NCBI RefSeq assembly: GCF_023920705.1
Contig: NZ_CP094657.1
Coordinates: 3,658,001-3,722,000, forward strand
Length of the DNA: 64,000 bases
DNA from: Acinetobacter sp. XS-4
GTDB taxonomy: Bacteria; Pseudomonadota; Gammaproteobacteria; Pseudomonadales; Moraxellaceae
Direction of reading: 5' to 3'
Shown here: positions 46,069-55,275 of the stretch, one piece after another
Layout: the number at the start of each line of letters is the position of its first letter
How positions within the stretch are numbered: the first letter of the stretch is position 1
The notes under the pieces: generated by a model
What the model was told of the DNA's origin: nothing
The model's input: the letters and a program-made list of their open reading frames with translations, nothing else
Databases searched by the model: none
Position numbers and translations under genes: made by a program

Positions 46069-47418
46069 ATGACTGTTTATAACAAATTAAAAATTGCCAT
46101 TTTCACCATTATGTCTTCGCCTTCTCTTTATGCGATTACATTAGACCCTATACAAATTCAGTCGGCACCTGGGGATTTGTTATATGCAGAAATGAATTTC
46201 CAACAAGCTGACCCCAACGCTACATTACAAGTGAGTTTAGCGACTCCTGAAGATTTAAGCGCTTTGGGTGTAACTCATCAGCCTCCGGGAAATCTTAATT
46301 TTTATACACGCCAAAATGGTCAAGGTTCTGGGGTTATTGTGATTACCTCATCCCGACCTGTTAATGATCCTGAGCTCAATATTGTTGTAAAAATCAGTGA
46401 AGGTTCTGCAACGCGTTTGCAACATATTAAAACTGTAATTAAACCTTCTCCGATAAAAAAGACTGAAAATAATGAAAGCACTCTATCCCCTCAATTTGTT
46501 GTTAATGAGAAAGATATTGCATTAAATCTGCCAGAAAGCACCCAATATGTTTCATCAACTTCGGCCCCAACCGCAACAAACTCAAATAGTGAACAAAACC
46601 TTAATATCAGTTCTGGCTCTACACCAGCGGTAAATACGAATTCAACACCCTCACTTAGTGAAAACGCTTCAGCTCAGGCAACTCAACAAGTTGTAACAAG
46701 CACTGGGCCCAATCAGGCACCAACTAATCCTACTATCACTAAGTCAAATGCCCACACTTCGCCAAAAACAACAGTTAAAAATTTAGCAGGACAAAAGAAG
46801 CCTGTTCCATCCAAAAATCTCAGTCAAAATACTGCAAAGAAACAAACCCTAAGTCCATTTAAAGGACCAGTAACTTCAGGTAAATATGTAGTACAGCATA
46901 ATGAGTCTTTATGGAGCATTGCTAATCGTATTGCAGCGAAAACCAAACAGCCTGTTGCAAAGGTCATGCATGATATCCAACAACAAAACCAACATGCTTT
47001 TATTCAAGGTGATGTAAACCGTTTACGTCAGGGAATTTCTCTAAAACTTAGTCATACTCCTGTCGCTAAAACTCAGCAAAATAAATCTAAAACAGAAATA
47101 ACGCATACTGCAAAATCACCTTCTGGCCAAGCTAAATACCGCCTGCAACAAGCAGAAATGAGTATCGTGGCTGAAAACAGCCAAAATTCTACACATGGAA
47201 GTGCTAAAAAGAGCACACAACAAAGTCAAAACAATACTGAGTTAGCAGTAAAAGTTATGACAAAAAGAGAAAAAAACGTTACATTACAAAGGAATGTAAC
47301 CAAACTAAATCAAACTTTACGGTTAAAAGACCAACGTATTCAACTTTTGAATGCTCGTTTGGCAGAGTTACAACAGCAGTTAAAAGCACAGCAACAAACT
47401 CACAAGCAAAAACATTAA
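46069..47418 (+). CDS. fimV: FimV N-terminal half: periplasmic LysM protein
   Basis: 449 residues corresponding to the periplasmic part of Pseudomonas FimV: a signal peptide (cleavage near SLYA, residue 22), a FimV N-terminal beta domain (ITLDPIQIQSAPGDLLYAEM onward, to about residue 125), a low-complexity Ser/Thr/Asn/Gln linker, a LysM peptidoglycan-binding domain (about residues 271-326), and a C-terminal coiled coil (about 405-445). There is no membrane helix. The next gene encodes the missing membrane segment and cytoplasmic domain. In Pseudomonas FimV supports type IV pilus assembly and twitching. Confidence 0.85.
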   Translation: MTVYNKLKIAIFTIMSSPSLYAITLDPIQIQSAPGDLLYAEMNFQQADPNATLQVSLATPEDLSALGVTHQPPGNLNFYTRQNGQGSGVIVITSSRPVNDPELNIVVKISEGSATRLQHIKTVIKPSPIKKTENNESTLSPQFVVNEKDIALNLPESTQYVSSTSAPTATNSNSEQNLNISSGSTPAVNTNSTPSLSENASAQATQQVVTSTGPNQAPTNPTITKSNAHTSPKTTVKNLAGQKKPVPSKNLSQNTAKKQTLSPFKGPVTSGKYVVQHNESLWSIANRIAAKTKQPVAKVMHDIQQQNQHAFIQGDVNRLRQGISLKLSHTPVAKTQQNKSKTEITHTAKSPSGQAKYRLQQAEMSIVAENSQNSTHGSAKKSTQQSQNNTELAVKVMTKREKNVTLQRNVTKLNQTLRLKDQRIQLLNARLAELQQQLKAQQQTHKQKH

Positions 47419-47477
47419 GTTAAAACCAGAGTTAGCTCGCTTTATATTGCAAATATTTATTTTTTAAGGGGAAAGTA

Positions 47478-48770
47478 ATGTTATATGTGATTCCATTCAT
47501 CATATTACTCGTGGTCGCTGTTATTTTTAAAAAACGCGAGAATAGCCAGAAACAAGAGACCACCTCTCCTAAAACGGTAAATAAAAAAACCAATAAAAAA
47601 GCAAATTCTAAATCGAGTAAAAACTCGCGTGAAAAAAACAAAGTAAATATGGTAGAAGAAACTCTTCCACCTATTCCACAAAGCACTCCTGTTCCAGAAG
47701 CTGTACGTCAAAAAATCCAACAGCTCATTCAAGAAAAGCAATATTCAGCTGCTGAAGCTCAAGTCAATCAAGCGTTAAAAAAAGACAATACTCAGCATGC
47801 GCTTTATTTATTGTTACTTGAGGTTCATATTGCCCAGAAAGATGAATTTGCCATAACACAACTGATTAGCCATATTCGTAGCTTGGCACTCAATGAAATA
47901 GCAACTCAAGCAGAAACCAGACAAAAAGAATATGAGTCATCAAGACAACCTGATGCTATCGATTTTCCTCAAGCTCAAACATACGAAGAACCAAAAAATA
48001 CACCAGACACTACAGCGCAGTTTGACCAGTTAGCAACAAGTTCTTCTGAAGCTTCTTTTGATGACTTGCAAAAAGATTATACACCTGTAAAACAAGAACC
48101 TGCTGTTGAAGTTAAACCTTTAGAATTTAACTTTTCATTCGAAAAAACTGCGGCTACAGAAAATACCAGCCAACCTGTACATGAACCAGAAGTATTAGCA
48201 TCTCAGCAAGTACCAGAAATATCGTCATCTCAAGAAACAGATGAGCTAGCTGATTTAGAGTTTTCTTTTGACTTGGCCCCACTGCATGAAACTGAGGAAA
48301 AAACTCAAGTAGTAGAGGTAAAAGCAAATCAAGAAAATAGCCTCAATGCATTAGATTTTAACCTTGACTTAAATCCTTCAAGTTCAGAGACAAAATCTGT
48401 TGAACAAGCTCCATCACTAGATGAGCTTACACTCGTAGAACAAGCACCTTTAGAAGCAACTTCTATCGCCCCTCTTGAGTTTTCGTTAGATGAGCCTGCG
48501 TTAGTTACAGCACCAGAGATTGAAACTCAAAACCATATCGAGGCAGTAAATGAAGAGGCGACTCAAACTCAAATAGAGGATCCACTTCTAGACGCATTTC
48601 CAGAATTAAAACAGTTAGATGAAAATGAACTCGACTTACAACTTGCAGAGCAGTACATCAAGTTAGGGGCTTATCCAGCAGCACATGCCTTGTTGGCAAG
48701 TAATGAGCAAAAATTCAACATAGAGCAACAACAACGCGCGAAAAATCTACTAAATCGCATAGCTTCTTAG
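47478..48770 (+). CDS. FimV C-terminal half: membrane segment and cytoplasmic domain
   Basis: 430 residues: an N-terminal membrane helix (LYVIPFIILLVVAVIF) followed by KKRE, which puts the rest in the cytoplasm; a Lys/Asn/Ser-rich stretch; a helical TPR-like pair near residues 70-150; a long acidic linker with recurring LEFNFSFE / LEFSFDLA / LDFNLDLN type short repeats; and the FimV C-terminal domain (DLQLAEQYIKLGAYPAAHAL, about 390-425). It starts 59 bases after the first half in another frame, with AAGGGGAAAG as a strong ribosome-binding site, so it is a real separate gene. Confidence 0.82.
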   Translation: MLYVIPFIILLVVAVIFKKRENSQKQETTSPKTVNKKTNKKANSKSSKNSREKNKVNMVEETLPPIPQSTPVPEAVRQKIQQLIQEKQYSAAEAQVNQALKKDNTQHALYLLLLEVHIAQKDEFAITQLISHIRSLALNEIATQAETRQKEYESSRQPDAIDFPQAQTYEEPKNTPDTTAQFDQLATSSSEASFDDLQKDYTPVKQEPAVEVKPLEFNFSFEKTAATENTSQPVHEPEVLASQQVPEISSSQETDELADLEFSFDLAPLHETEEKTQVVEVKANQENSLNALDFNLDLNPSSSETKSVEQAPSLDELTLVEQAPLEATSIAPLEFSLDEPALVTAPEIETQNHIEAVNEEATQTQIEDPLLDAFPELKQLDENELDLQLAEQYIKLGAYPAAHALLASNEQKFNIEQQQRAKNLLNRIAS

Positions 48771-48789
48771 AGCTGATCGATTTACCATA

Positions 48790-48813
48790 AGCAGTCAAAG
48801 ATGACTGCTTTTG
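48790..48813 (+). terminator. terminator after the fimV pair
   Basis: Stem AGCAGTCA / TGACTGCT with a four-base loop and TTTT. It overlaps an apparent upstream TTG start of the asparaginase gene. Confidence 0.72.
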
Positions 48814-48825
48814 TGCCTGAAAAAG

Positions 48826-49797
48826 ATGAAAAAAATAGCCTTATTTTATATGGGTGGTACTTTTGGCTGTGTAGGTGAACCTTTAGCTCCTATGCCATAT
48901 GACCAATTCTTGCCTCAACTTAAAAAAGTTATACCACCTCACTTAACGGTTGACTGTTTTGCTGCCCCAAATATTGTAGATAGCAGCGCTTGTACAGCGC
49001 CCGATTGGCTACGTCTTATTCAACGCATGCAACAGCTCCAGCTCGAAGGTTATCAGCACTTCGTCGTTATTCATGGTACAGATACTCTTAGTTATGCTTC
49101 TGCGACTCTAGCTCGTTTTCTAGGACAAAGTTGCCATGTGGTTATTACTGGCAGTCAATATCCTCTTCTTAATGTTCAAGGAGATGACACACGTGAGTTT
49201 ACTGATGCAATTGATAATTTATATCTTGCATTAGAACAGGCGATTAAATTACCTGTAGGGACTTACCTTGCTTTTCATCATCAAGTATTTCATGCTCAAA
49301 CTGTGTTAAAGACACATACGACTGAACTTGACGCTTTTTCCGGCCTTAAAGCTGAATCTGAATTTACCCCTCAGCAAAATGGGCTGATTGTGCAAGATGC
49401 ACAAATCGAGCGTGCAGCATCTTTTCAAATTTTGAATTGGATGATGCAACCTATCGCAACCGCTCAACTCGTTCAACAATTACGAAACTTACTACCAGCC
49501 CCACCTCAATTTTTAGTATTGCAAGGTTTTGGCACTGGAAACATAGCCGTTAATCAAGAGCTACTCACAACATTAGATGATCTCTATACGTATGGCTGCG
49601 TTCCGATTCTTACAACTCAGGTGACGTTTGGTGGTATTGATCAACGTTATGCAATTAGTGCATGGGCCAAAACTGCAAAAATTGTCATTAGTGATGCACA
49701 TAGTCATGCAGATCTCTATGCAAAAGCACTTAAAATCTATTTAAAATACTCAACCCCAGAACAGTGGCTCAGCCATTGGAACGAAAATTTGCATTAA
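48826..49797 (+). CDS. asparaginase-family protein
   Basis: Hydrolyses asparagine to aspartate and ammonia. It has 323 residues with no signal peptide, so it is cytoplasmic (type I-like). The first catalytic Thr is Thr12 in YMGGTFGC; the second is Thr85 in HGTDTLSYASATL; Lys of the second triad is in QTVLKTHTTELDAFSG. The ATG at 48826 avoids the terminator-embedded TTG at 48811. It separates fimV from truA, an insertion relative to Pseudomonas. Its end is 14 bases before truA. Confidence 0.85.
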   Translation: MKKIALFYMGGTFGCVGEPLAPMPYDQFLPQLKKVIPPHLTVDCFAAPNIVDSSACTAPDWLRLIQRMQQLQLEGYQHFVVIHGTDTLSYASATLARFLGQSCHVVITGSQYPLLNVQGDDTREFTDAIDNLYLALEQAIKLPVGTYLAFHHQVFHAQTVLKTHTTELDAFSGLKAESEFTPQQNGLIVQDAQIERAASFQILNWMMQPIATAQLVQQLRNLLPAPPQFLVLQGFGTGNIAVNQELLTTLDDLYTYGCVPILTTQVTFGGIDQRYAISAWAKTAKIVISDAHSHADLYAKALKIYLKYSTPEQWLSHWNENLH

Positions 49798-49811
49798 ATA
49801 GAGGTAAAGCT

Positions 49812-50609
49812 ATGCAACGTTATGCAGTCGGTATTGAATTTAGCGGAGTTCAATATCGAGGTTGGCAAACACAACAGCCAGGCGTTGCCAGCGTACAAGA
49901 AACCATTGAACGTGTGCTTAGCAAAGTCGCAAATGAGACTATAGCGCTCCATGGTGCTGGTCGTACCGATGCAGGAGTACATGCGACAAATATGGTGGCA
50001 CACTTCGACACGCACGCCATTCGTCCAGAAACGGGGTGGTTAAGAGGGGCAAATAGCCAGCTACCTAAAGATATTTCCATTCAGTGGATTAAGCTGATGG
50101 ATGAAAGTTTTCATGCCCGATTTAAAGCGACTGCTCGACGTTACCGCTATATTATATATAACACGCCTCACCGCCCTGCACTCTTGTATAAACAGGTTAC
50201 TCACGTTTACCAAAAGTTAGAAGTGAAAAAGATGATTGAAGCAGCAAGTAAATTTGAAGGCACTCATAACTTTGAAAGCTTCCGCGCAGCAGCCTGTCAA
50301 TCAAATCAGCCTGTTCGACATGTAAAACATTGCCGTTTATTTGAACATGGGCGCTATTTGGTTTTAGATATTGAAGCAGATGGTTTTTTACACCATATGG
50401 TTCGCAATATTGTTGGATGTTTACTCGAAATTGGTCAAGGTATGTATGAAGTTGATCATATCGATACAATGTTTGCAGCACAAGATCGTAAGGCGGCAGG
50501 AGTAACAGCCCCACCCGACGGTCTTTATTTTATTCAGTGTAATTATCCTGAGCAGTTTGATTTGCCACAGCCGCCGCTTGGTCCACATTGGCTTAATTTA
50601 CCAGATTAA
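49812..50609 (+). CDS. truA: tRNA pseudouridine(38-40) synthase
   Basis: Converts uridine 38, 39 and 40 of many tRNAs to pseudouridine. It has 265 residues. The catalytic Asp53 is in GAGRTDAGVHATN; the RYIIYN strand and the VRNIVGCLLEIGQG block are TruA-specific. The ATG at 49812 has GAGG seven bases upstream; the ORF's earlier start would overlap asparaginase. Cotranscription with the asparaginase gene is likely. Confidence 0.95.
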   Translation: MQRYAVGIEFSGVQYRGWQTQQPGVASVQETIERVLSKVANETIALHGAGRTDAGVHATNMVAHFDTHAIRPETGWLRGANSQLPKDISIQWIKLMDESFHARFKATARRYRYIIYNTPHRPALLYKQVTHVYQKLEVKKMIEAASKFEGTHNFESFRAAACQSNQPVRHVKHCRLFEHGRYLVLDIEADGFLHHMVRNIVGCLLEIGQGMYEVDHIDTMFAAQDRKAAGVTAPPDGLYFIQCNYPEQFDLPQPPLGPHWLNLPD

Positions 50610-50681
50610 AACATTTAAAACTCAGTATCCAAATTAAGTATTAAATAGGATACGCGACAAAGTCATACGCAACCTGAACAA

Positions 50682-50840
50682 GGTTAAAGTGTACTTTAAC
50701 CGCAGTGCAAGACAAACGAAGTGCGTAGTTCGAGAATTTTTTCACCTTATGACACGGTAAGAATTATTACTCTTTACCGTGTCATAAGCTTTTGTTCTTG
50801 CAGAGCTTACGCTCTTCATCCCGAAAGAAAAGTAACTCTA
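50682..50840. repeat. hairpin-rich tract, possibly a third, diverged copy of the dispersed repeat
   Basis: It contains the hairpins GGTTAAAG/CTTTAACC (50682-50701) and a perfect 15-bp stem CTTATGACACGGTAA and its complement (50746-50788), and ends with AAAAGTAA at about 50830, as do copies A and B. The core GCGACAT hairpin is missing, so the relation is uncertain. It fills the 293-base gap between truA and the AraC gene. Confidence 0.35.
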
Positions 50841-50902
50841 GCTGAAGGCCAATCCAGTTATTAAAGCCTCTATGGCACGACTCCATCATGACATAGAATA
50901 AA

Positions 50903-51928
50903 TTAACGGTGTTGTTTACGCTTACGATATTCAACTGGTGTCTCATTCGTCCAACGCTTAAATGCGCGGTAGAACGTACTTGGCTCAGAAAAACCTGTTA
51001 AATACACAATACGTTCAACACTCTCGTTAGTATTTGCCAAAAGTTTTTTAGCTAATCGACAGCGATAATCTGACAAGATTTGCTGAAAACTAGTATTGGC
51101 TTCACTTAGCTGAGTACGTAAGCGGCGTGGAGTAATATTCAACTGAGCTGCAACCGTTTCTAAGGTTGTTTCTCCGCTTTCTAACGTTGAACCAATTGCG
51201 CGACGAACTTCACCCACTAAATCATAACGAGCCAATTCCTGTAATTTTTCAATCGCAAGCTGCTCATGCAACTGCAATAACTCAGGCTCCGCTTGCCAAA
51301 GCTGAAAATCTAGAATAGCTGGATCAAAATATAAACGTGTCTCTTTTTGACCTAAACTGACCGGACAACCATATACTCGGAAATATTCATCCTCAGAAGC
51401 ACCTTCGCTAAAATTAAAATCGATGAAGATGGGATGAAACTGCCCTTCGGTAATAAATTTAAAAAATCTAAGGATGCCCGAAATTGCACATTCAGAAAAA
51501 TGTCGATTAACAAGATTATCAGCACCGATCTGTTCGCCATTGGTTAAATAACAACGTCCTTCCTCAATGACTAGTTTTGCATCAAAAGCATCACTAATGA
51601 GTCGCTGATAAGCCAAGGCCCGTTTTAGACCTTCACCAAAAGTTTCACTACTAATGAATAGATGTTCAATGACCTGACCACGGTACAAAGGCAAATGCTC
51701 GCCTAGATGCAAACCGATATCTGGATCTTTACTGACTTCCTGAGCAGCAGTCCAAAAGGCGTACTGTGCACTTAACGGTGTACGTGCATTGGTATCGACC
51801 TGATTTAAAGCAACTCCCGCTTTGGTTAATATTTCTTCTGTTGGCAAACCCGCACGACGAATCGCTTGATAGCCAAAGCGTAATACAACTGATGCATCTG
51901 TTAGCTGACCCACGCAGTGCCCTTCCAT
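50903..51928 (-). CDS. AraC-family regulator with N-terminal ligand-binding domain
   Basis: 341 residues. The N-terminal part is the Arabinose_bd-type domain of OruR/ArgR-like AraC regulators (about residues 20-200, LPLYRGQVIEHLFISS). The C-terminal AraC helix-turn-helix pair spans about 245-335, with LETVAAQLNITPRRLRTQL, then VERIVYLTGFSEPSTFYRAFKRW and the final TPVEYRK. The target is unknown and no nearby enzyme gene points to one. The gap to infA is 248 bases and divergent. Confidence 0.85.
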   Translation of the reverse strand: MEGHCVGQLTDASVVLRFGYQAIRRAGLPTEEILTKAGVALNQVDTNARTPLSAQYAFWTAAQEVSKDPDIGLHLGEHLPLYRGQVIEHLFISSETFGEGLKRALAYQRLISDAFDAKLVIEEGRCYLTNGEQIGADNLVNRHFSECAISGILRFFKFITEGQFHPIFIDFNFSEGASEDEYFRVYGCPVSLGQKETRLYFDPAILDFQLWQAEPELLQLHEQLAIEKLQELARYDLVGEVRRAIGSTLESGETTLETVAAQLNITPRRLRTQLSEANTSFQQILSDYRCRLAKKLLANTNESVERIVYLTGFSEPSTFYRAFKRWTNETPVEYRKRKQHR

Positions 51929-52114
51929 GTAGATACTTCATTGATATTTAGGGCTGTTGACCTTTACGCAATTAACAGTCCCTAATAACTATGATTTTAG
52001 ATTAGCGTTGATTGACCAAACTGACAACAGAATTACACTTCTTTTGTGAAAAAAATTACATCTTTTTTTATTAGTCATACTTTAACCAGATGCTTGAGCA
52101 GAAGTATGTCTATC

Positions 52115-52143
52115 TTGTTTTTTTTAAATAAATTGACTATAAT
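52115..52143 (+). promoter_or_regulatory. sigma-70 promoter of infA
   Basis: TTGTTT (-35), a 17-base spacer and a perfect TATAAT (-10) at 52138-52143, 33 bases before the infA start. Confidence 0.75.
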
Positions 52144-52176
52144 TTGCGCCTTTCCAATTTGATCATCAGGTAGGCT

Positions 52177-52398
52177 ATGGCCAATAAAGAGGAACTCATT
52201 GAGTTCGAAGGCGTTGTCACCGAAACGCTTCCTAATACGATGTTCCGTGTACGTCTTGAAAACGGTCACGAAGTTATTGCACACATTTCTGGTAAAATGC
52301 GTAAACACTATATTCGTATTCTTACTGGCGACAGTGTAAAAGTCGAAATGACTCCATATGACCTCACTAAAGGTCGTATTACGTACCGTGCTCGCTAA
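52177..52398 (+). CDS. infA: translation initiation factor IF-1
   Basis: 73-residue S1-fold (OB) protein that binds the 30S A site. The sequence matches the family over its full length: [20 protein letters not shown], then [19 protein letters not shown] and the ending RITYRAR. Single gene with a strong promoter and terminator. Confidence 0.97.
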   Translation: MANKEELIEFEGVVTETLPNTMFRVRLENGHEVIAHISGKMRKHYIRILTGDSVKVEMTPYDLTKGRITYRAR

Positions 52399-52409
52399 TT
52401 AGTGAATGC

Positions 52410-52440
52410 AAAAAAGCCACTTTATGATGTGGCTTTTTTA
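52410..52440 (+). terminator. terminator after infA
   Basis: Stem AAAAAAGCCAC / GTGGCTTTTTT with an eight-base loop. It may also serve the convergent gene. Confidence 0.86.
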
Positions 52441-52449
52441 TTGCGTTGT

Positions 52450-52821
52450 TTATTCACTTAAGCGACTGGTTTTACATCCTACCGTTTGGCATTCACGCAA
52501 TCTTTCTTGCAGCCAATGGTTTCTTTCTTGCGTTGTCTGTAAACGACATTGCACGTCTACGCTATTCCTATTTGAATCTGTACAATCTGCATCACGTTGA
52601 CGTATCCACGCGAGCTGAGACTTCTTAAGAATATTTTTCTGCGTGGTATTTAACTTAACTCGCAGTGCTTGATAGTTCTTATTCAGATCTGCATCAGCGC
52701 TCGCATAAATTTTATTTGTACAGTAAATATCATCGTAAGTATTTCGGGCACTATCACAGTTATCTGCATAGACCGCAGTCATTCCAAAGCTACATAAAAA
52801 AGCAAAAACTATTTTTCTCAT
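52450..52821 (-). CDS. LprI/DUF1311-family secreted protein
   Basis: 123 residues with a signal peptide (about residues 1-19, ending VYA before DNCDSARNTYDD). The domain is of the DUF1311/LprI type: paired Cys (DNC, IYC), ADADLNKNYQALRVKL, and KKSQLAWIRQRDADC. LprI proteins inhibit lysozyme. The start with AAGGAAG before ATG 52821 is better than the longer ORF start. Four or more further cysteines at the C-terminus may be disulfide-bonded. Confidence 0.8.
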   Translation of the reverse strand: MRKIVFAFLCSFGMTAVYADNCDSARNTYDDIYCTNKIYASADADLNKNYQALRVKLNTTQKNILKKSQLAWIRQRDADCTDSNRNSVDVQCRLQTTQERNHWLQERLRECQTVGCKTSRLSE

Positions 52822-52996
52822 ACTTTTCTTCCTTAAGTTTTCTATGAAATTATTATTAAAACGGTTTGAATGTAATGATAAATCGTAAGACAAATTTACC
52901 TTCTATTTATCATAATCTTCCTTTTTTACTTTACAAGCATTCAAATCCAACCTATTGTTCTTTAATAATAAATATAATTTTTTTATTGAGATAAAA

Positions 52997-53404
52997 ATGA
53001 ATATAGATACCCGATGTCAAATTGGCCTACTTTGTTTAATCATAATGAATGTGAGCGGTTGTACTAGCCACCCCCGCCAATCTATAGATTTACAAGAATA
53101 TTTAAAGGGTTTTCTAGGCAAATCATCGAACACCATTCAGCAAGATATCAATCTACGCAGTCTTGGTTTTCAAGTTGCAAATACTCCTCAAAAAACATCC
53201 AATCAACTCATCTATACGATTTTACGGCCATTAAACATTCCAATCCCGATGGTGACTAATGTCGACATGAGAGGTAATTCTGTCGCTATACAATCTGGAA
53301 ATTTGAGCAGCAACTCTTACGATTTGAATTTCAACTGTAAAGTTATTTTTCAGCTTAAAAATGATATTGCCGAGTCTATTCAATATGAAGGCAAAGCCTG
53401 CTAA
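52997..53404 (+). CDS. putative small lipoprotein, family not recognised
   Basis: 135 residues with a lipoprotein signal (hydrophobic IGLLCLIIMNVSGC, lipobox VSGC with Cys at about residue 22). The rest is a beta-rich domain ending in FNCKVIFQLKNDIAESIQYEGKAC, with two cysteines that could pair. No motif I know. AT-rich codon use and the isolated position suggest an accessory gene. The GAGATAAAA site supports the ATG at 52997. Confidence 0.68.
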   Translation: MNIDTRCQIGLLCLIIMNVSGCTSHPRQSIDLQEYLKGFLGKSSNTIQQDINLRSLGFQVANTPQKTSNQLIYTILRPLNIPIPMVTNVDMRGNSVAIQSGNLSSNSYDLNFNCKVIFQLKNDIAESIQYEGKAC

Positions 53405-53417
53405 AACATAGGCACAA

Positions 53418-53446
53418 AAAAAACGCAGCGTTGAGCTGCGTTTTTT
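53418..53446 (+). terminator. bidirectional terminator between the lipoprotein gene and leuB
   Basis: Stem AAAAAACGCAGC / GCTGCGTTTTTT with a five-base loop between convergent genes. Confidence 0.87.
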
Positions 53447-53459
53447 AGCGAAGTAAGTT

Positions 53460-54539
53460 TTAAGCAAGCACGGCTACAACTGCTTCACCCATCTCGGCTG
53501 TACCAACTTTTGTCATACCATCAGACATAATATCTGCTGTACGCAAGCCTTGATCAAGTACTTGACCTACAGCATCTTCAATTGCTTTTGCAGCAGCTTC
53601 TTCACGGAATGTATAGCGAAGCATCATTGCAACAGAAAGAATCGTTGCTAATGGGTTAGCCACATTTTGACCCGCGATGTCAGGTGCAGAACCATGACAA
53701 GGCTCATACATACCTTTGCCATTTTCATCTAACGATGCAGATGGCAACATACCGATTGAACCTGTAAGCATTGCTGCTTCATCAGATAAAATATCACCAA
53801 ATAAGTTACCCGTTACGATCACGTCAAACTGTTTAGGCGCACGTACAAGCTGCATTGCAGCATTATCCACATACATATGTGAAAGCTGAATGTTTGAATA
53901 ACTTGCTTGCTGTAAATCAGTAACTGTTTGCTTCCAAAGTTCTGTAACTTCTAAAACGTTCGCTTTATCGACCGAACAAACTTTACCACCACGTAAACCT
54001 GCAAGCTCAAAAGCAACTTTGGCAATGCGCTTAATTTCACTTTCAGAATAAACGTCCGTGTTATAGCCTTGTTTTTCACCATTTTCGAGTTCACGGATAC
54101 CACGTGGCTGACCGAAATAAATGCCGCCAGTCAATTCACGAACAATTAAAATATCTAAGCCAGCAACAATTTCAGGTTTTAAGCTAGAAGCATCTGCCAA
54201 TTGCGGGTATAAAATCGCTGGGCGCAAGTTAGCAAACAAGTTAAGTTCACTACGAATTTTTAAAAGACCACGTTCAGGACGAATAGAACGCTCAATTGCA
54301 TCCCATTTTGGTCCGCCTACCGCACCTAATAAAATTGCATCAGCTTTTTTTGCTTGTTCACTCGTTACAGCTGGATACGGTTCACCATGCGCATCAATTG
54401 CAGCGCCGCCCAATAGGCCATGTTCCCAAGTCAACGATAAATTAAATTTTTCATTTACTGTATTTAATACTTTTTCTGCTGCCCCAACAATTTCAGGACC
54501 AATACCATCACCAGCTAAAATTAAAATCTGTTTAGACAT
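53460..54539 (-). CDS. leuB: 3-isopropylmalate dehydrogenase
   Basis: Oxidatively decarboxylates 3-isopropylmalate with NAD+, the third leucine step. It has 359 residues. The beta-decarboxylating dehydrogenase signature is [20 protein letters not shown] (residues about 245-265), and substrate-binding Arg residues are in the [13 protein letters not shown] block. The ATG at 54539 ([18 protein letters not shown]) is standard. It is separated from leuD by a lipoprotein gene. Confidence 0.97.
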   Translation of the reverse strand: MSKQILILAGDGIGPEIVGAAEKVLNTVNEKFNLSLTWEHGLLGGAAIDAHGEPYPAVTSEQAKKADAILLGAVGGPKWDAIERSIRPERGLLKIRSELNLFANLRPAILYPQLADASSLKPEIVAGLDILIVRELTGGIYFGQPRGIRELENGEKQGYNTDVYSESEIKRIAKVAFELAGLRGGKVCSVDKANVLEVTELWKQTVTDLQQASYSNIQLSHMYVDNAAMQLVRAPKQFDVIVTGNLFGDILSDEAAMLTGSIGMLPSASLDENGKGMYEPCHGSAPDIAGQNVANPLATILSVAMMLRYTFREEAAAKAIEDAVGQVLDQGLRTADIMSDGMTKVGTAEMGEAVVAVLA

Positions 54540-54578
54540 GAACTTTTTCCATTTTTTCAAAAACAAGCAGCGTTATGA

Positions 54579-55163
54579 TTACCGCGGTGTTAGTTTTTTC
54601 TGTTCAAGGAACTCGCCTAGTCCTGTTGTTACATCAAATGGTCGACAAAAACGGCGAATTACACGCCCATCCTGATCTAAATCGACACATAATGGATCTG
54701 GTACAGAAACATTGAGCAAACTACCTGAACGGTTAGATTTGTCTCGGTACATTTTAAATGTATAGCGATGGTTGGCATTAAACTGGTGAATCACATGGAA
54801 TGTTTCTGCCCGATCTGGAGAAATCGGATAAAAACGGATCACCACTTCATATTGTTTAGCGGGCACAGATAAATATAAACTGTTGGTTTGACCAAGCACT
54901 GAACCATGCAACCGTACAATTCCTTGATGAATTGCCTGATTACTAATTCGTCGTGTTTGCGCATCCACTACAGTAATATCATTTAGTCGTTCAAATTCAC
55001 AACTCTTCGCGCCCGAACAATATATTGCTGCATTCTGCCCCAAATTTTCTTGTTCAGCCTGCTTAATACGGACAGTATCCACTACATTGTACGTGCTCTG
55101 ACAAGCACTGAGTGTTATTGCGCACAGGCTCAACAAAAAGCTATGAGTAACGTTCCTCTTCAT
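54579..55163 (-). CDS. putative lipoprotein between leuD and leuB
   Basis: 194 residues with a lipoprotein signal (LSLCAITLSACQSTY; lipobox LSAC, Cys at residue 21). A cysteine pair (YCSGAKSCEF) and a C-terminal CVDLDQDGRVIRRFC pair are visible. I do not recognise the family. It lies on the same strand as leuD (112-base gap) and leuB (39-base gap), so it may be carried on the leu transcript, but no metabolic role follows from that. Confidence 0.75.
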   Translation of the reverse strand: MKRNVTHSFLLSLCAITLSACQSTYNVVDTVRIKQAEQENLGQNAAIYCSGAKSCEFERLNDITVVDAQTRRISNQAIHQGIVRLHGSVLGQTNSLYLSVPAKQYEVVIRFYPISPDRAETFHVIHQFNANHRYTFKMYRDKSNRSGSLLNVSVPDPLCVDLDQDGRVIRRFCRPFDVTTGLGEFLEQKKLTPR

Positions 55164-55275
55164 TGTTCAAGCCCAATCCTCATCTAGTGCATAATTTTAA
55201 GGTGTTTTTATGCTTTAGCATGTTAGCAAGAGTTTGAACACTACGCCATGGCTATGTTTAAAATGTACCAAAAGG

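Noticed and set aside
47419..47477. The fimV split as a sequencing frameshift or pseudogene
   Set aside because: The halves are separated by a stop, a 59-base spacer and a good ribosome-binding site, and lie in unrelated frames; each half is a complete domain set.
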